The notes: generated by a model not told the origin, from the letters alone. A DNA stretch of 56,321 bases from Nostoc sp. S4 (GCA_029379225.1 JAQYWR010000051.1:1-56321), one strand, 5' to 3'; counted from the stretch's first letter, positions 27,801 to 36,491 are shown. Made by a program: numbers and translations.

Positions 27801-28150
27801 GGAAGTGCCGCATCTTTCAAAGTGCGATCGGCTACTTTAAGCATCAACAGTTCTTGAGGATTAAAATTCTCTATTTCTGCTGGTGGAATTTCTAGACGTA
27901 AAGCATCAATTTCAAAATCTTTGATATATGCGCCTAGTGGTGCTACACCATCAGCAAAATTATAATTTTTTAGCAACTCCTCTTGTGTTTCTATTCCTTG
28001 CCATCGTTGAGGAGGTATGGAAATAAAATGCTGAGTTCCCTCATAAATAGTGCGTTCAAAGGTATCCAACCCTTTGCAACCACCGCCCAAATAGCAATCC
28101 ATTCCTACAATTGCTATTTTCGGAGTTTTATTTTTGGCAAATTCTTCCAT
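24893..28150 (-). CDS. PfaB-like pseudo-ketosynthase/acyltransferase
   Basis: A 1085-residue protein. An N-terminal KS-like domain (about 1-430) has lost its active centre: the catalytic Cys is Gln177 (LNAEQNSV), and the first His of EAHGTG is replaced (EVVGSGIP); the second His (GSVKANIGHT) remains. That matches a chain-length-factor/PfaB-type structural domain. An acyltransferase-like domain (about 540-860) has GYSLGE with Ser653 and starts with KIAFVYPGAFSAYLGLG. The last 200 residues are Gln/Asn/Ser-rich, ending in a helix (SQMTKAHAVFLQARQES). It is like PfaB/HglC in PUFA and heterocyst-glycolipid synthases. It is 119 bases after the main synthase gene; the AT presumably loads extender or starter units. 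Confidence 0.85.
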   Translation of the reverse strand: MEEFAKNKTPKIAIVGMDCYLGGGCKGLDTFERTIYEGTQHFISIPPQRWQGIETQEELLKNYNFADGVAPLGAYIKDFEIDALRLEIPPAEIENFNPQELLMLKVADRTLKDAALPQGTRIAIIIVTATESTLHPLPKTDVVKDNEYPNHLENNLANYISKFWNFAGPAFTLNAEQNSVFKALELAQKLLAIREVDAVLVGAVELAGDGVSVLLRNQITKLNTGVNTLSYDQNVNGWIVGEGAAAIVLKLHETAKQEDDRIYATIDALTLVENYKSEIDSFSVPNSQAITQACQMAFELANIKSTDINYLEVVGSGIPQQDESEIPGLIEAYRTSEVNLSCAIGSVKANIGHTYAVSGIISLVKTALCLYHRYIPAVPQWTKPKMPEVWQGSPFYVAAESKPWFLEKGGIKRIAAINGMEVDGSYAHLILSEEVSHKYHSSKYLEQMPYYLFAIAANDESSLLAEMRNLQQIIQNSSCLSTAASQTFTTFQQRQQANYAVAILGHNQDELQREIQHSFKGIPHAFETGKDWQTPLGSYFTAKPLGRRGKIAFVYPGAFSAYLGLGRNLFRLFPQLYDDPLIRSIYQRVANVEKLIYPRSLEKLSNRQLEVLEQQLINDPVAVLESEMACSGLMTAILKNYFCLKAQCAFGYSLGEISMMLAQGVWTEFQEGSEGFNSSSLLKTRLSGPKNAVREYWGLAQVEEKGEDLWRNYILMCPVSRVREAIKHEKRVYLPLINTTEEVAIAGDIQACQRVIANLNCDAFSAPFTHVIHCEPMCSEYDELVRLNTLPTENFSETIFYSAAQYKTIQLDSHSIAHNLAKNLCQQLNFPQLINRVSQDGFNIFIEVGAGSNCSRWIDKVLNQKEHVTVTLNKRGVDDHTSFIKALAKLLSYKVNLDLSPLYSQLQEISHNNQSKIRNIILDSNKINYTSLNGNSQKIIQDISLHLINTNQPEYTLSQLKELTSMNSSFTETLSKNSQKISESANLQNGNYAQVLLQERNLQQSQANENCTIKQENYQSNLSACSITNETDLLNLHSPLYQKLIDNTSQMTKAHAVFLQARQESLKQISTIIQLQIACYQRLFE

Positions 28151-28269
28151 TACCTATCTCCTCAAGCTGATTTAAAGATTTTTTGATGTTGCTGAATTGG
28201 GGAAAGGGTCACACACAGACGCAAAAGAGAAAGATTCAGCAACAGCCGTTTTTAAGTTACTAATTCTAT

Positions 28270-31200
28270 TTAAATTTCATCTAATTGCTTGGGTAAAATA
28301 GTTCCTTTGGCTCCTAGCATCCGGGTATATATTTGTCCTTGGTGATTATGAGCAATGACATCAACAGCTAAACTCGATTCTGTCTTGGATCTAATTTGAC
28401 AAGAAACGTAAAATGTCTGATTAAATGGTACAGGTGCAAACTGTTCAAAAGTTGTAATTTCTGAAGGTAAACAAGCTACCTGATAAAAATGCTGTGCCCA
28501 AATCCAAAAGGCATGAATCTGTACATCTGCTATGTAGGGATTAAATGTTTGGACTGGGAATTGTCCTTGTTGTCTTTCTTTTGGTTCTGGCAAATAGCAT
28601 TCTATGGTAATCTTCTCCAGGTTGGCATTTAAGACAGATTTTACACCTTGAAAAGTAGCTCCGTGAAATAAAGTAGTTGCTCCGTTTTGATAGAGTGATG
28701 AAGCGGTAGCGGTAATTTTACGATCCTGACTTAAGTTTAAAATTTTGTGTACTGGAGCATCAGGAATTTCTCGCTTTAGCTTCATTTGACTACTGAAATG
28801 ATAACGAATTTTACCTTCAGAAGTTTTACTCCAGATTTTGGCATCAAAGTCTATTTCAGAAATATCATTTTTAGCAATTTCTTGCAAATCTAAAGTGTAT
28901 TCACTTGGCAAATTCTCATCAAAAATCAGTCCTTTTAAAACTTTGTAGTTTGTACAACTAAAGGCTTTATAACCGGGATAGAGTTGTTCGCAAGCATTAG
29001 CAATCCATAATAGTCCACAAGTTGCTGGTAAAACTGGATAGCCAGCAATTATATGGTCTTGTAAAAAGGGATTTGCTACTGATGTTAGATGCCTATGGAT
29101 ACGAAAAGTCTTCAACTCGCTTGGTAGTTTATCTGGGAGATATACCAAGGGACTACCAATTAAAACTTGCACAGTTTCTTGATTAGTGCCAGTTAGTTCG
29201 TCAGCTAACATTTTTGTGCCAATTTCAATCGGAATAGTCTCGATATTGCGTTCAGCAAAAGCTTGCTTTAATTCTGGAGAAACCATACCACTGTCCCAAG
29301 GACCCCAATTAATTGCTACGACATGAGAATGGGGATATTTGAGTTTGAAAAGGTGGGCTGATTTGTTAAGAATTTCATTTGCGATCGCATAATCAGATTG
29401 TCCGACATTTCCGTAGAAACCAGCTACAGAAGAAAATAGGACTAAATAATTCAATTGCTCGGGGGATACGCACCGCAATAGGTTTTCTAAACCTTTAACT
29501 TTGGCAGCGTAAACTGTTTCAAAATCTTGGACTGATTTTTTCTCAATCCGCTTATCAGCTAGGTTACCAGCCCCATGAATAATTCCCGTTATCGCACCAA
29601 AACGCTCAACCACACCAGCAACTTGTTCGCAAACAGCGAATCTATCAGTTACATCAACGCTCAAATATTCAGCTTGTCCGCCCGCCTGTTCGATAGCTTG
29701 TAAGGTTGCGGCAATTTCCCGACTTGATGAAATAGCGTTAAATTTTTTCTGCACCATTGCAGGTGTCGGCTTGTCACCTTTGGCGAGGAAATCCTCCATA
29801 ATCTGCTTTTTCAAATCTGCTTCACTCAAGTAGCCTTCAGCCCAGACGGGTTCGGGGTCAGGAGCAGAACGACCTAAAAGAATAAATTTGCATTGATAAC
29901 GCTGCGCTAGCTCGATAGCGCACTGAGCCGTTATCCCTTTAGCACCACCACTGATTAGAAAAACTTGGGATTGAGCATTGGGGATTGAGAAAGACTGGTA
30001 CAACTTCTCCTCTGCTCCCCTGCTCCTCTGATCCCCTGCTTCTTCCCCCTGTTTGCAAACTAGGGTTGCTCGTCCTTGTAAAGTATATCCGGCTTCGACG
30101 ACTAGTAGATTTGGGTCGTGAAGTTCGCCGAAGATATGCTGTGCTGATGTATGAGGATCTAAATCGGGACTGAGGTCGATCGCTCGACAAAATACACTTT
30201 CCCATTCCTGGTTCAAAGTTTTAGTTAGTCCAGATAATCCAGCACCAATTGCACCAAAGTTGGTTTTTCTTCCCAATCCGAACTCCCCATCAAGACGAGC
30301 TACAGTGACAAAACAACTACGCCCTTGAGTCGCTGCTTGATTGAGTGGTTCCTTGAGATATTTGGCAATCAGAAAGACATGGCGAAGAATAGCTTTTTCT
30401 GATTCGAGATAGCGGACATCATTGCTGCTATCATCGCGAGTTGAGGGATTGAGATGGATAAACGCGGCGACTTTACCATAGTTAATAGCGATCGCTGCCA
30501 ACTGTTCTTGCAAATGCTCCTCGCTCATATCTGCAAGCACCATGCGAGTAATCTCTTCAGGTAAAGACGATTGTTGAGCAACTAAATTTTGGGGAAAAGT
30601 TAAGACAACAATTTTCCAACCACGCTTGCACAAAGTCTGAGCAAGTTTCGCCGTCGTCAGAGAACCATCATCGGTAAGCAAAGCAATATGCTCATCCGGT
30701 AAAGTGAAATCTAAAAAATCAGGTTGGGGAAGATATTTCAGTCTGACGGGAGTGCGAAAAATTCGGGGTTGGGTATTAGAAGTGTGGGAGAGGTGGGGAG
30801 AAATTCTCTCTTCATCTCCCCATCTCCTCATCTCCCCATTTCTCTCATCTTCCTCAGTCCCCAGTCCCTCTTGTATATATCCAAAAAGTTCTCCAAGGGT
30901 ATGCACTTGAGATAATGCTTCTGGATTCAGCTTGGGTAAATCGGGGTATAGTTCTGACAATGCTCCCAAAATTTCCACAAGTTTGACGCCATCAATTCCC
31001 AAATCTGTCTCGATATCCATTGACATATCTAACATCATTGTTGGGTAGCCTGTTTGCTTGCTAACGACGTTGAGGAAAATGTTAGTGAGTTCTGGAGATA
31101 AGGAGGATGAGGAGGATATTACTCCTACTTCGCTTACTCCCTCATCTCCTCCTACTTCCTCATCTGTGCCTGCTGCAATTGTCGGTGCAAGACTTGCTGA

Positions 31201-34200
31201 GATTTCTGATGCGATTTTCGCCATATACTCAGCTATTTGAGCCAGGGTCCTTAGCTGTCCCACTTCTTCGGGGTCTGGCTTGGGCAAATCGGGATATAGT
31301 TCTAATAATGCTCCCAAAATTTCCACGCGTTTGATGGAATCAATCCCCAAATCGGCTTCGATATCCATCGTCAGTTCTAACATCTCGGTTGGGTAGCCTG
31401 TTTTATCACTAACGACGTTAAGCAGAGTTTGACTTAGGGTAGCTTCATCAATGACTACTGGTGCTGCGGGTGCTACGGTTGCAATTTGATTCTCGTTTGG
31501 TGAAGTAATATCCAGAGTTGCTGGTGCAGATATTGGCGTTGCAGTTGCAGTTTGATTCTCCTGTGGTGGAGCAATATCCAGAACTGCTATTGCTTGATGA
31601 TTTGTGCCATTACTTGTACCGTTACCATTAGTTAAAACTGGCTCAAATTTGCTAGTAAATCCGTTGCTGGGCACAACAACCGATGGATTATTCACAACCA
31701 GGTTATCCTCTGGAAATGATGGAACCGCAGGACTTTCTTGATAATTGACAGGTGGGATTAGATTTTGTTGAGTAGTATTGCTAGGCGGCAGTTGATAATG
31801 TCGCTGGAGCAATTGGAAAAAGTTGTGAGTGTATTCTTGTTGATAGTTCAGATATTGCTCATGGATGCGGAGGCTTTCACCTTGATGGTCGTGAAAGCGG
31901 ATGATGCTACGCTCTGAACTGGAGACTATTAGTTGCTGTGTTGGTGTTGGTGACTCGTTAAATTTACTATTTGTCCACAACCCATGTTGTTGTTCCATGA
32001 GTTGGAAGAAGGTTTTGGTATATTCTGTCTGATGGTTTAAAGATTGTTCGTGAACCTGCAAGATGTCATGTTGATGGCGATTGAATTCTATGAGGGTGTA
32101 TTCTAAGTTGTCTATTGCTCTTAAGTAATTTAGAGGAATTTCTGTGTTAGTTTGCAAAGACTTGATATCAACTTGGTCTGATTGCCCGTTTTGTAGAGAT
32201 TTCACTCCACCATTAGTAGTTACCTTCTCTGTTGGTAGGGGAGGATTGTATGTTACTGAGTTATAATTGTTGCCATTAACAGCTACTTTTTCTGTTGGTA
32301 GAGAGGAGTTTGGTGTTGCTGATTTATCGCCGTTATCAACAGTAAATTTCACTTGATGTCCATTTTGCATAGCTTTTTCAAAGGACTGCTTGGTTTTTTC
32401 TGACACATAGTTAGTGCTATTTAAGCGGACATTCAAGACTTTATTTGGAGAAACTTCTGGAATTTTCTGCTCAACTTGATAGGGGTCTAAGTTTTGTAAA
32501 GGTAACCCAGCAACGCGCAACTGGATAACGGCTTCCCTCAAAGAGCGATCGCTATCTTTGAGATGACTAGGATTTAAGGCTACAGCTAAATGAGCGCGAT
32601 CGCCTAGAATATCTTTTACTAAGTTGGTGAGAACGCTTCGCGGTCCAAATTCAACAAAGCAGTAACCGCCTTGAGCATAAATATTTTCAATTTCCTGTTG
32701 AAACAATACTTGAGAAATCAAGTGTTCTTTGAGGACTTTTTGAATAACTTGGGCTTGATTCGCGTAAGGTTTGCCGGTCACATTACTGTAAACCGGAATT
32801 TGTGGTTCGTTGAAAGTAACTTTCTCAATTGCTTTAGCAAAGGGTTGTTGTGCATGAGCTACTAGTGAAGTGTGAAAAGCTGCTGAAACTCCCAACAAAA
32901 CAGTAGAGAATCCTTGAGTTTTCAAAGCTTCATGCACATTGGCAATTTCAGTTTTCGTTCCTGCTAACACCATTTGATGATGGGAATTTAAGTTAGCAAT
33001 GCTAATTTGGGGAAAACTCGCAATTAGTTCTCTAACCTGAGTCACATTCCCTTTCACCGCTAACATTGCTCCTGCATCAAACTGGGGATCTGTTGGTGTA
33101 GCCATCGCTTGACCCCTAGCTTTCACCAGGAAAAAGTAATCTTCCTCGCTCAAAACCCCCGCAGCCCATAAAGCGGTAAGTTCTCCGAAGCTATGTCCGG
33201 CAATAAAATCCGGCTTAAACCCAGCTTGTTGCAATATCTTGTACAAACCAGCACTAAAAGCCCCAATTGCAGGCTGTGCATATTCTGTTTGCTGCAACAC
33301 CTTCATCTGGGCAGTCTTTCGATCTAAATCGAACACAGGTTCGGGAAAAACAACCTCTGAAACAGGCTGCAAACCAGCTTCACCGAAAAGGCGATCGATT
33401 TGAGTATAAGTCTGCCCCAAAGAAGGAAAGTTAATCGCCACTTCCCGACCCATATCTAAATATTGTGAGCCTTGGCCAGAAAATAGGGCAACGACTTTCC
33501 CTTCTGTGACTATGCCAGTTTTGCGATAGTAAACTCCTTGGGGATGTTCCCAAGATTCTGCTTGCAGTTTGTTTTTCAGCAAGTCAATACTTGTTTGCAA
33601 TAAATCGCAAGCCTGGGTAAGAGAATCAGCAACAAATCCAAGTCTGGCATTTGTAAGCGGAATTTCTAAAGATTGAGAGGTGGAAATTAATTCTATATAA
33701 TGCTGCTCTCCTGTATCGGATTGCAATTGATGTTTGATTTGTTGACAACGGGACAACAATTCTTCAGGTGTTGAGGCAAATAGCAACACTGATTGAGCGG
33801 GTTTATGTAAGCGATAAGGGAGATTGTCTTGGGTTTTGTATTCTTCTAAAACAACGTGATAATTTGTGCCACCAAAGCCAAAAGAACTCACACCCGCGCG
33901 TCTTGGCTGCTTATCGCTGCTAATCCAAGGTCTGGTTTCGGTATTTAAATAAAATGGAGAATTCTCAATATCTAATTTAGGATGGGGTTTAGTGATATTA
34001 ATTGTGGGTGGTAATACTTTGTGGTGCAATGCTAAAGCTGTTTTAATCAGACTCGCCGCACCCGCAGCCGCTTTTGTATGTCCAATTTGTGATTTGACAG
34101 TTCCCAAGGCAATATATTGTTTTTTGGGATTATTTTCCCCAAAAACTTCTTTGATTGATGTAAATTCGGCTGGATCTCCAGCCATAGTACCTGTGCCGTG

Positions 34201-35379
34201 TGCTTCAATCAAACCAACACTAGCAGGAGCAAATCCCGCATCTTCGTAAGCACGACGTAATGCTCTGACTTGACCTTTTGGACGCGGTGCATAGATGCTT
34301 TTATAACGACCATCGCTAGAAGTACCAATGCCTTTGATAGTTGCATAGATGCGATCGCCATCTCGCTCGGCATCCTCAAGGCGCTTGAGTACTAACATGC
34401 CGACGCCTTCACCGAGCATCATGCCATCAGATTCCACATCGAAAGGTTTGACATTTTGGCTTGGCGAAACAGCAGGAGTTTTGCTAAAGCACATGTACGC
34501 CAAAATTGAGTTGTCAGTGTCAACTCCGCCAGTCAGCATCATGTCGGCACGATGTTCAACTAGCTCACTAATGGCCATTTTCAGGGCACCCAAAGAACTA
34601 GCACAGGCGGCATCTACGACACAGTTAGTCCCTCCCAAATCTAAACGGTTAGCAATCCGTCCAGAAACAACGTTTGCCAGCATACCTGGGAAGGCATTTT
34701 CCTCCCACTGCACGTATGCACTTTTGATTTTCTCGATGATTTTTTGTGTATCCTCGTCGGATAAACCACTGCTTTTGAGGGCTTTTTCCCAAATCGGATA
34801 CTGCATTCTCGCAGTTAGTGGCACACCCAACTGCCTACCTAGTGCTACACCTAAGATTACGCCAATGCGATCGCGATTAAACTCTCGAGATTCCCCGTAA
34901 CCTGCATCTTCCATTGCTGCTTTGGCAACAAGCAAACCTAGCAACTGCGAAATGTCTGTAACTTCTAAAATATTTGGTGGTAGCCCAAATTCCATTGGAT
35001 TGAAATTCACATCTGGGATAAATCCACCTCTTTTACAATAGGTTTTATCAGCTGTTCTGGGATTAGGATCGTAATAATCCTCTATGTTCCAACGTGAAGG
35101 GGGAACATCAGTAATACAATCAACTTTATGAATTATTTTTTCCCAGTATTCCTGTAAATTTTTTGATTGTGGGAATATAGAAGCCATGCCAATGATGGCA
35201 ATATTAATTTGCTGCCGCTGTGTATTTATTTTGTTATCTAGTGGTGTATTTTCAACCATAACCTTTTTCCTCTGTATGAGCTTGAGTACAGCTTGTTCAC
35301 AATTGCTCACTTCCTCTTGCAACTGTGCCAAAACAGCTTCAATTCTAGAAGCAGCCATGATATCTTCACTATTAGTCAT
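28270..35379 (-). CDS. PfaA/HglE-like iterative synthase KS-AT-ACP-ACP-KR-DH
   Basis: A 2369-residue synthase. KS at about 57-510 has Cys259, His394 and His434. AT at about 629-930 has GHSFGE with Ser730. A linker has two copies of a 50-residue helical unit (about 1090-1190). ACP1 carries Ser1348 (GIDSIKRVE). ACP2 has Gly1464 in place of the Ser (GIDGVKLVE), so it cannot be pantetheinylated. KR is at about 1800-2060 (GGAKGI, active-site YAIANE). The C-terminus is a hot-dog DH-like domain with HxxxGxxxxP (HIIAGYPVLP, about 2110). There is no ER domain, consistent with PfaD in trans, and no thioesterase. ATG at 35358 is an alternative start. It is the first gene of the operon. Confidence 0.95.
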   Translation of the reverse strand: MTNSEDIMAASRIEAVLAQLQEEVSNCEQAVLKLIQRKKVMVENTPLDNKINTQRQQINIAIIGMASIFPQSKNLQEYWEKIIHKVDCITDVPPSRWNIEDYYDPNPRTADKTYCKRGGFIPDVNFNPMEFGLPPNILEVTDISQLLGLLVAKAAMEDAGYGESREFNRDRIGVILGVALGRQLGVPLTARMQYPIWEKALKSSGLSDEDTQKIIEKIKSAYVQWEENAFPGMLANVVSGRIANRLDLGGTNCVVDAACASSLGALKMAISELVEHRADMMLTGGVDTDNSILAYMCFSKTPAVSPSQNVKPFDVESDGMMLGEGVGMLVLKRLEDAERDGDRIYATIKGIGTSSDGRYKSIYAPRPKGQVRALRRAYEDAGFAPASVGLIEAHGTGTMAGDPAEFTSIKEVFGENNPKKQYIALGTVKSQIGHTKAAAGAASLIKTALALHHKVLPPTINITKPHPKLDIENSPFYLNTETRPWISSDKQPRRAGVSSFGFGGTNYHVVLEEYKTQDNLPYRLHKPAQSVLLFASTPEELLSRCQQIKHQLQSDTGEQHYIELISTSQSLEIPLTNARLGFVADSLTQACDLLQTSIDLLKNKLQAESWEHPQGVYYRKTGIVTEGKVVALFSGQGSQYLDMGREVAINFPSLGQTYTQIDRLFGEAGLQPVSEVVFPEPVFDLDRKTAQMKVLQQTEYAQPAIGAFSAGLYKILQQAGFKPDFIAGHSFGELTALWAAGVLSEEDYFFLVKARGQAMATPTDPQFDAGAMLAVKGNVTQVRELIASFPQISIANLNSHHQMVLAGTKTEIANVHEALKTQGFSTVLLGVSAAFHTSLVAHAQQPFAKAIEKVTFNEPQIPVYSNVTGKPYANQAQVIQKVLKEHLISQVLFQQEIENIYAQGGYCFVEFGPRSVLTNLVKDILGDRAHLAVALNPSHLKDSDRSLREAVIQLRVAGLPLQNLDPYQVEQKIPEVSPNKVLNVRLNSTNYVSEKTKQSFEKAMQNGHQVKFTVDNGDKSATPNSSLPTEKVAVNGNNYNSVTYNPPLPTEKVTTNGGVKSLQNGQSDQVDIKSLQTNTEIPLNYLRAIDNLEYTLIEFNRHQHDILQVHEQSLNHQTEYTKTFFQLMEQQHGLWTNSKFNESPTPTQQLIVSSSERSIIRFHDHQGESLRIHEQYLNYQQEYTHNFFQLLQRHYQLPPSNTTQQNLIPPVNYQESPAVPSFPEDNLVVNNPSVVVPSNGFTSKFEPVLTNGNGTSNGTNHQAIAVLDIAPPQENQTATATPISAPATLDITSPNENQIATVAPAAPVVIDEATLSQTLLNVVSDKTGYPTEMLELTMDIEADLGIDSIKRVEILGALLELYPDLPKPDPEEVGQLRTLAQIAEYMAKIASEISASLAPTIAAGTDEEVGGDEGVSEVGVISSSSSLSPELTNIFLNVVSKQTGYPTMMLDMSMDIETDLGIDGVKLVEILGALSELYPDLPKLNPEALSQVHTLGELFGYIQEGLGTEEDERNGEMRRWGDEERISPHLSHTSNTQPRIFRTPVRLKYLPQPDFLDFTLPDEHIALLTDDGSLTTAKLAQTLCKRGWKIVVLTFPQNLVAQQSSLPEEITRMVLADMSEEHLQEQLAAIAINYGKVAAFIHLNPSTRDDSSNDVRYLESEKAILRHVFLIAKYLKEPLNQAATQGRSCFVTVARLDGEFGLGRKTNFGAIGAGLSGLTKTLNQEWESVFCRAIDLSPDLDPHTSAQHIFGELHDPNLLVVEAGYTLQGRATLVCKQGEEAGDQRSRGAEEKLYQSFSIPNAQSQVFLISGGAKGITAQCAIELAQRYQCKFILLGRSAPDPEPVWAEGYLSEADLKKQIMEDFLAKGDKPTPAMVQKKFNAISSSREIAATLQAIEQAGGQAEYLSVDVTDRFAVCEQVAGVVERFGAITGIIHGAGNLADKRIEKKSVQDFETVYAAKVKGLENLLRCVSPEQLNYLVLFSSVAGFYGNVGQSDYAIANEILNKSAHLFKLKYPHSHVVAINWGPWDSGMVSPELKQAFAERNIETIPIEIGTKMLADELTGTNQETVQVLIGSPLVYLPDKLPSELKTFRIHRHLTSVANPFLQDHIIAGYPVLPATCGLLWIANACEQLYPGYKAFSCTNYKVLKGLIFDENLPSEYTLDLQEIAKNDISEIDFDAKIWSKTSEGKIRYHFSSQMKLKREIPDAPVHKILNLSQDRKITATASSLYQNGATTLFHGATFQGVKSVLNANLEKITIECYLPEPKERQQGQFPVQTFNPYIADVQIHAFWIWAQHFYQVACLPSEITTFEQFAPVPFNQTFYVSCQIRSKTESSLAVDVIAHNHQGQIYTRMLGAKGTILPKQLDEI

Positions 35380-35402
35380 TGGTCATTGGTCATTGGTCAT
35401 TA
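35358..35402. repeat. Heptamer tandem repeat at the synthase start
   Basis: On the minus strand ATGACCA is repeated three times and followed by ATGACTA, whose ATG is the annotated synthase start at 35379. Each heptamer brings its own ATG in a different frame. No Shine-Dalgarno is visible before 35379; GAAG lies about six bases before the ATG at 35358. Short tandem repeats of this type are common in Nostoc genomes. Confidence 0.7.
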
Positions 35403-35704
35403 GACCTCTTGTAAAAGTCCTTCTTCTTTGCGCGGCAGTCGCTCATAGGGTGCCAGTGCAGGAAATAAAAAATTATTTATCAACAGGTCTATTAGTTATG
35501 AGTCATTGTTAACTAACAAATGACACATGATTCATCTAAAGTTATCTCAGGTAAAAAGTAATTAGAAGCTAAAACCGCTGGCAAAATTTTGTTTGCTTGC
35601 TTTATTGACTATAAATTATCAAAGTAGTTTGAACGAGTTTTTAGCTTACCATTGATTTACCTTTAGTTCCAGCGTTTACGCGGGTAGAGTATAGGAAGTA
35701 TCAA
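35380..35704. promoter_or_regulatory. Probable leader/promoter region of the synthase operon
   Basis: About 325 bases upstream of the synthase gene with no supported ORF apart from the tandem repeat at its edge. It probably contains the promoter for the minus-strand operon. I could not assign a -10/-35 box or a known operator with confidence. Confidence 0.35.
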
Positions 35705-35935
35705 TTACTGGATTGATTGTAGAGCAACCTTTGTCAGTTCTAGTACATTTTGACTGGCAAACTTCAGAAGAATAGGGATTTTTACCGAAAATAGTGCAAT
35801 ATTTAAGTACATTAGCTTGGCCTCAATGTTGCTATATAAATTGTTAATCAGATATAGGTCAAAATTCTCTGAGTCAGGATTTGGATTAAATTGTCGCTTA
35901 CAGTTAATATTAGACTGATGATTACTGCATGACAA
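35705..35935 (-). CDS. Doubtful 76-residue ORF upstream of the synthase
   Basis: An ATG frame of 76 codons in the same direction as the synthase operon, with polar N-terminus and Leu-rich C-terminal half (KLMYLNIALFSVKIPILLKF). I recognise no family and see no clear ribosome-binding site. It might be a small gene, but chance is equally likely. Confidence 0.2.
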   Translation of the reverse strand: MSCSNHQSNINCKRQFNPNPDSENFDLYLINNLYSNIEAKLMYLNIALFSVKIPILLKFASQNVLELTKVALQSIQ

Positions 35936-36089
35936 TTGATATGCAACTTAGATAAAATCAAATAATTGTTGCTAAATGAAATATTCGGGGAGCATAGTGT
36001 TTTAAGTAAATTTAAATTAACAAAACTGGATGTTCTGTTTTGAATCTACTATTCAAGATGTGTAAATCAATTATAAATAACATCCGAAC

Positions 36090-36491
36090 TTATACAGAAT
36101 TGTCTTCTGAATTAGTATCATCATCTACTTTAGTTGTTATTACTTGATGCTGAGCAGATGCTAATAGCTTTTGCTCAAGTCTAGTAATACTAATTCCTAG
36201 CTCAGAAGCTGTTCTACTTTTCCACTCTTCTAGCTCACAATCATGTTGATTGAGCCATTCACGCACCGCAACGCGTGCCATCTCAGCTTTGCGAAGGGTC
36301 TGGCGAGCTGCATGAAAAATCAGTCGCTGGTTATCAAAGCTTGGCAATGAGAGCATGAATCGCTGTAGTTTCATTTTGTTCAGGGTCTTTCTGGGGCGAT
36401 CGCTTTCACTCACATAACTATTAAAACTCTTTTCAATTAGTATCTCATATCGCCAAAATACATTGCCAAAATTGCACAAAAATTGCATCAC
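36090..36491 (-). CDS. Conserved-looking small protein upstream of the synthase operon
   Basis: Up to 133 residues; a shorter start at 36374 (MKLQRFMLSLPSFDNQRLIF) looks more natural, giving 94 residues, since the first 39 residues are irregular. The body is helical and charged (RQTLRKAEMARVAVREWLNQHDCELEEWKSR), ending in an acidic tail DDDTNSEDN. The amphipathic helices hint at a protein- or DNA-binding role, but I do not recognise the family. It is transcribed toward the synthase genes and may be a regulator or small partner of the locus. Confidence 0.5.
   Translation of the reverse strand: MMQFLCNFGNVFWRYEILIEKSFNSYVSESDRPRKTLNKMKLQRFMLSLPSFDNQRLIFHAARQTLRKAEMARVAVREWLNQHDCELEEWKSRTASELGISITRLEQKLLASAQHQVITTKVDDDTNSEDNSV

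Noticed and set aside
34349..34900. A 183-codon ORF on the plus strand
   Set aside because: It lies opposite the conserved KS domain of the synthase; long antisense frames are expected over such a gene.
12688..35379. The canonical heterocyst-glycolipid (hgl) island
   Set aside because: HglB-type thioester reductase, HetI-type phosphopantetheinyl transferase and HglD/G-like genes are absent, and diiron/ferredoxin/TubC genes are extra; it is at most a paralogous locus.
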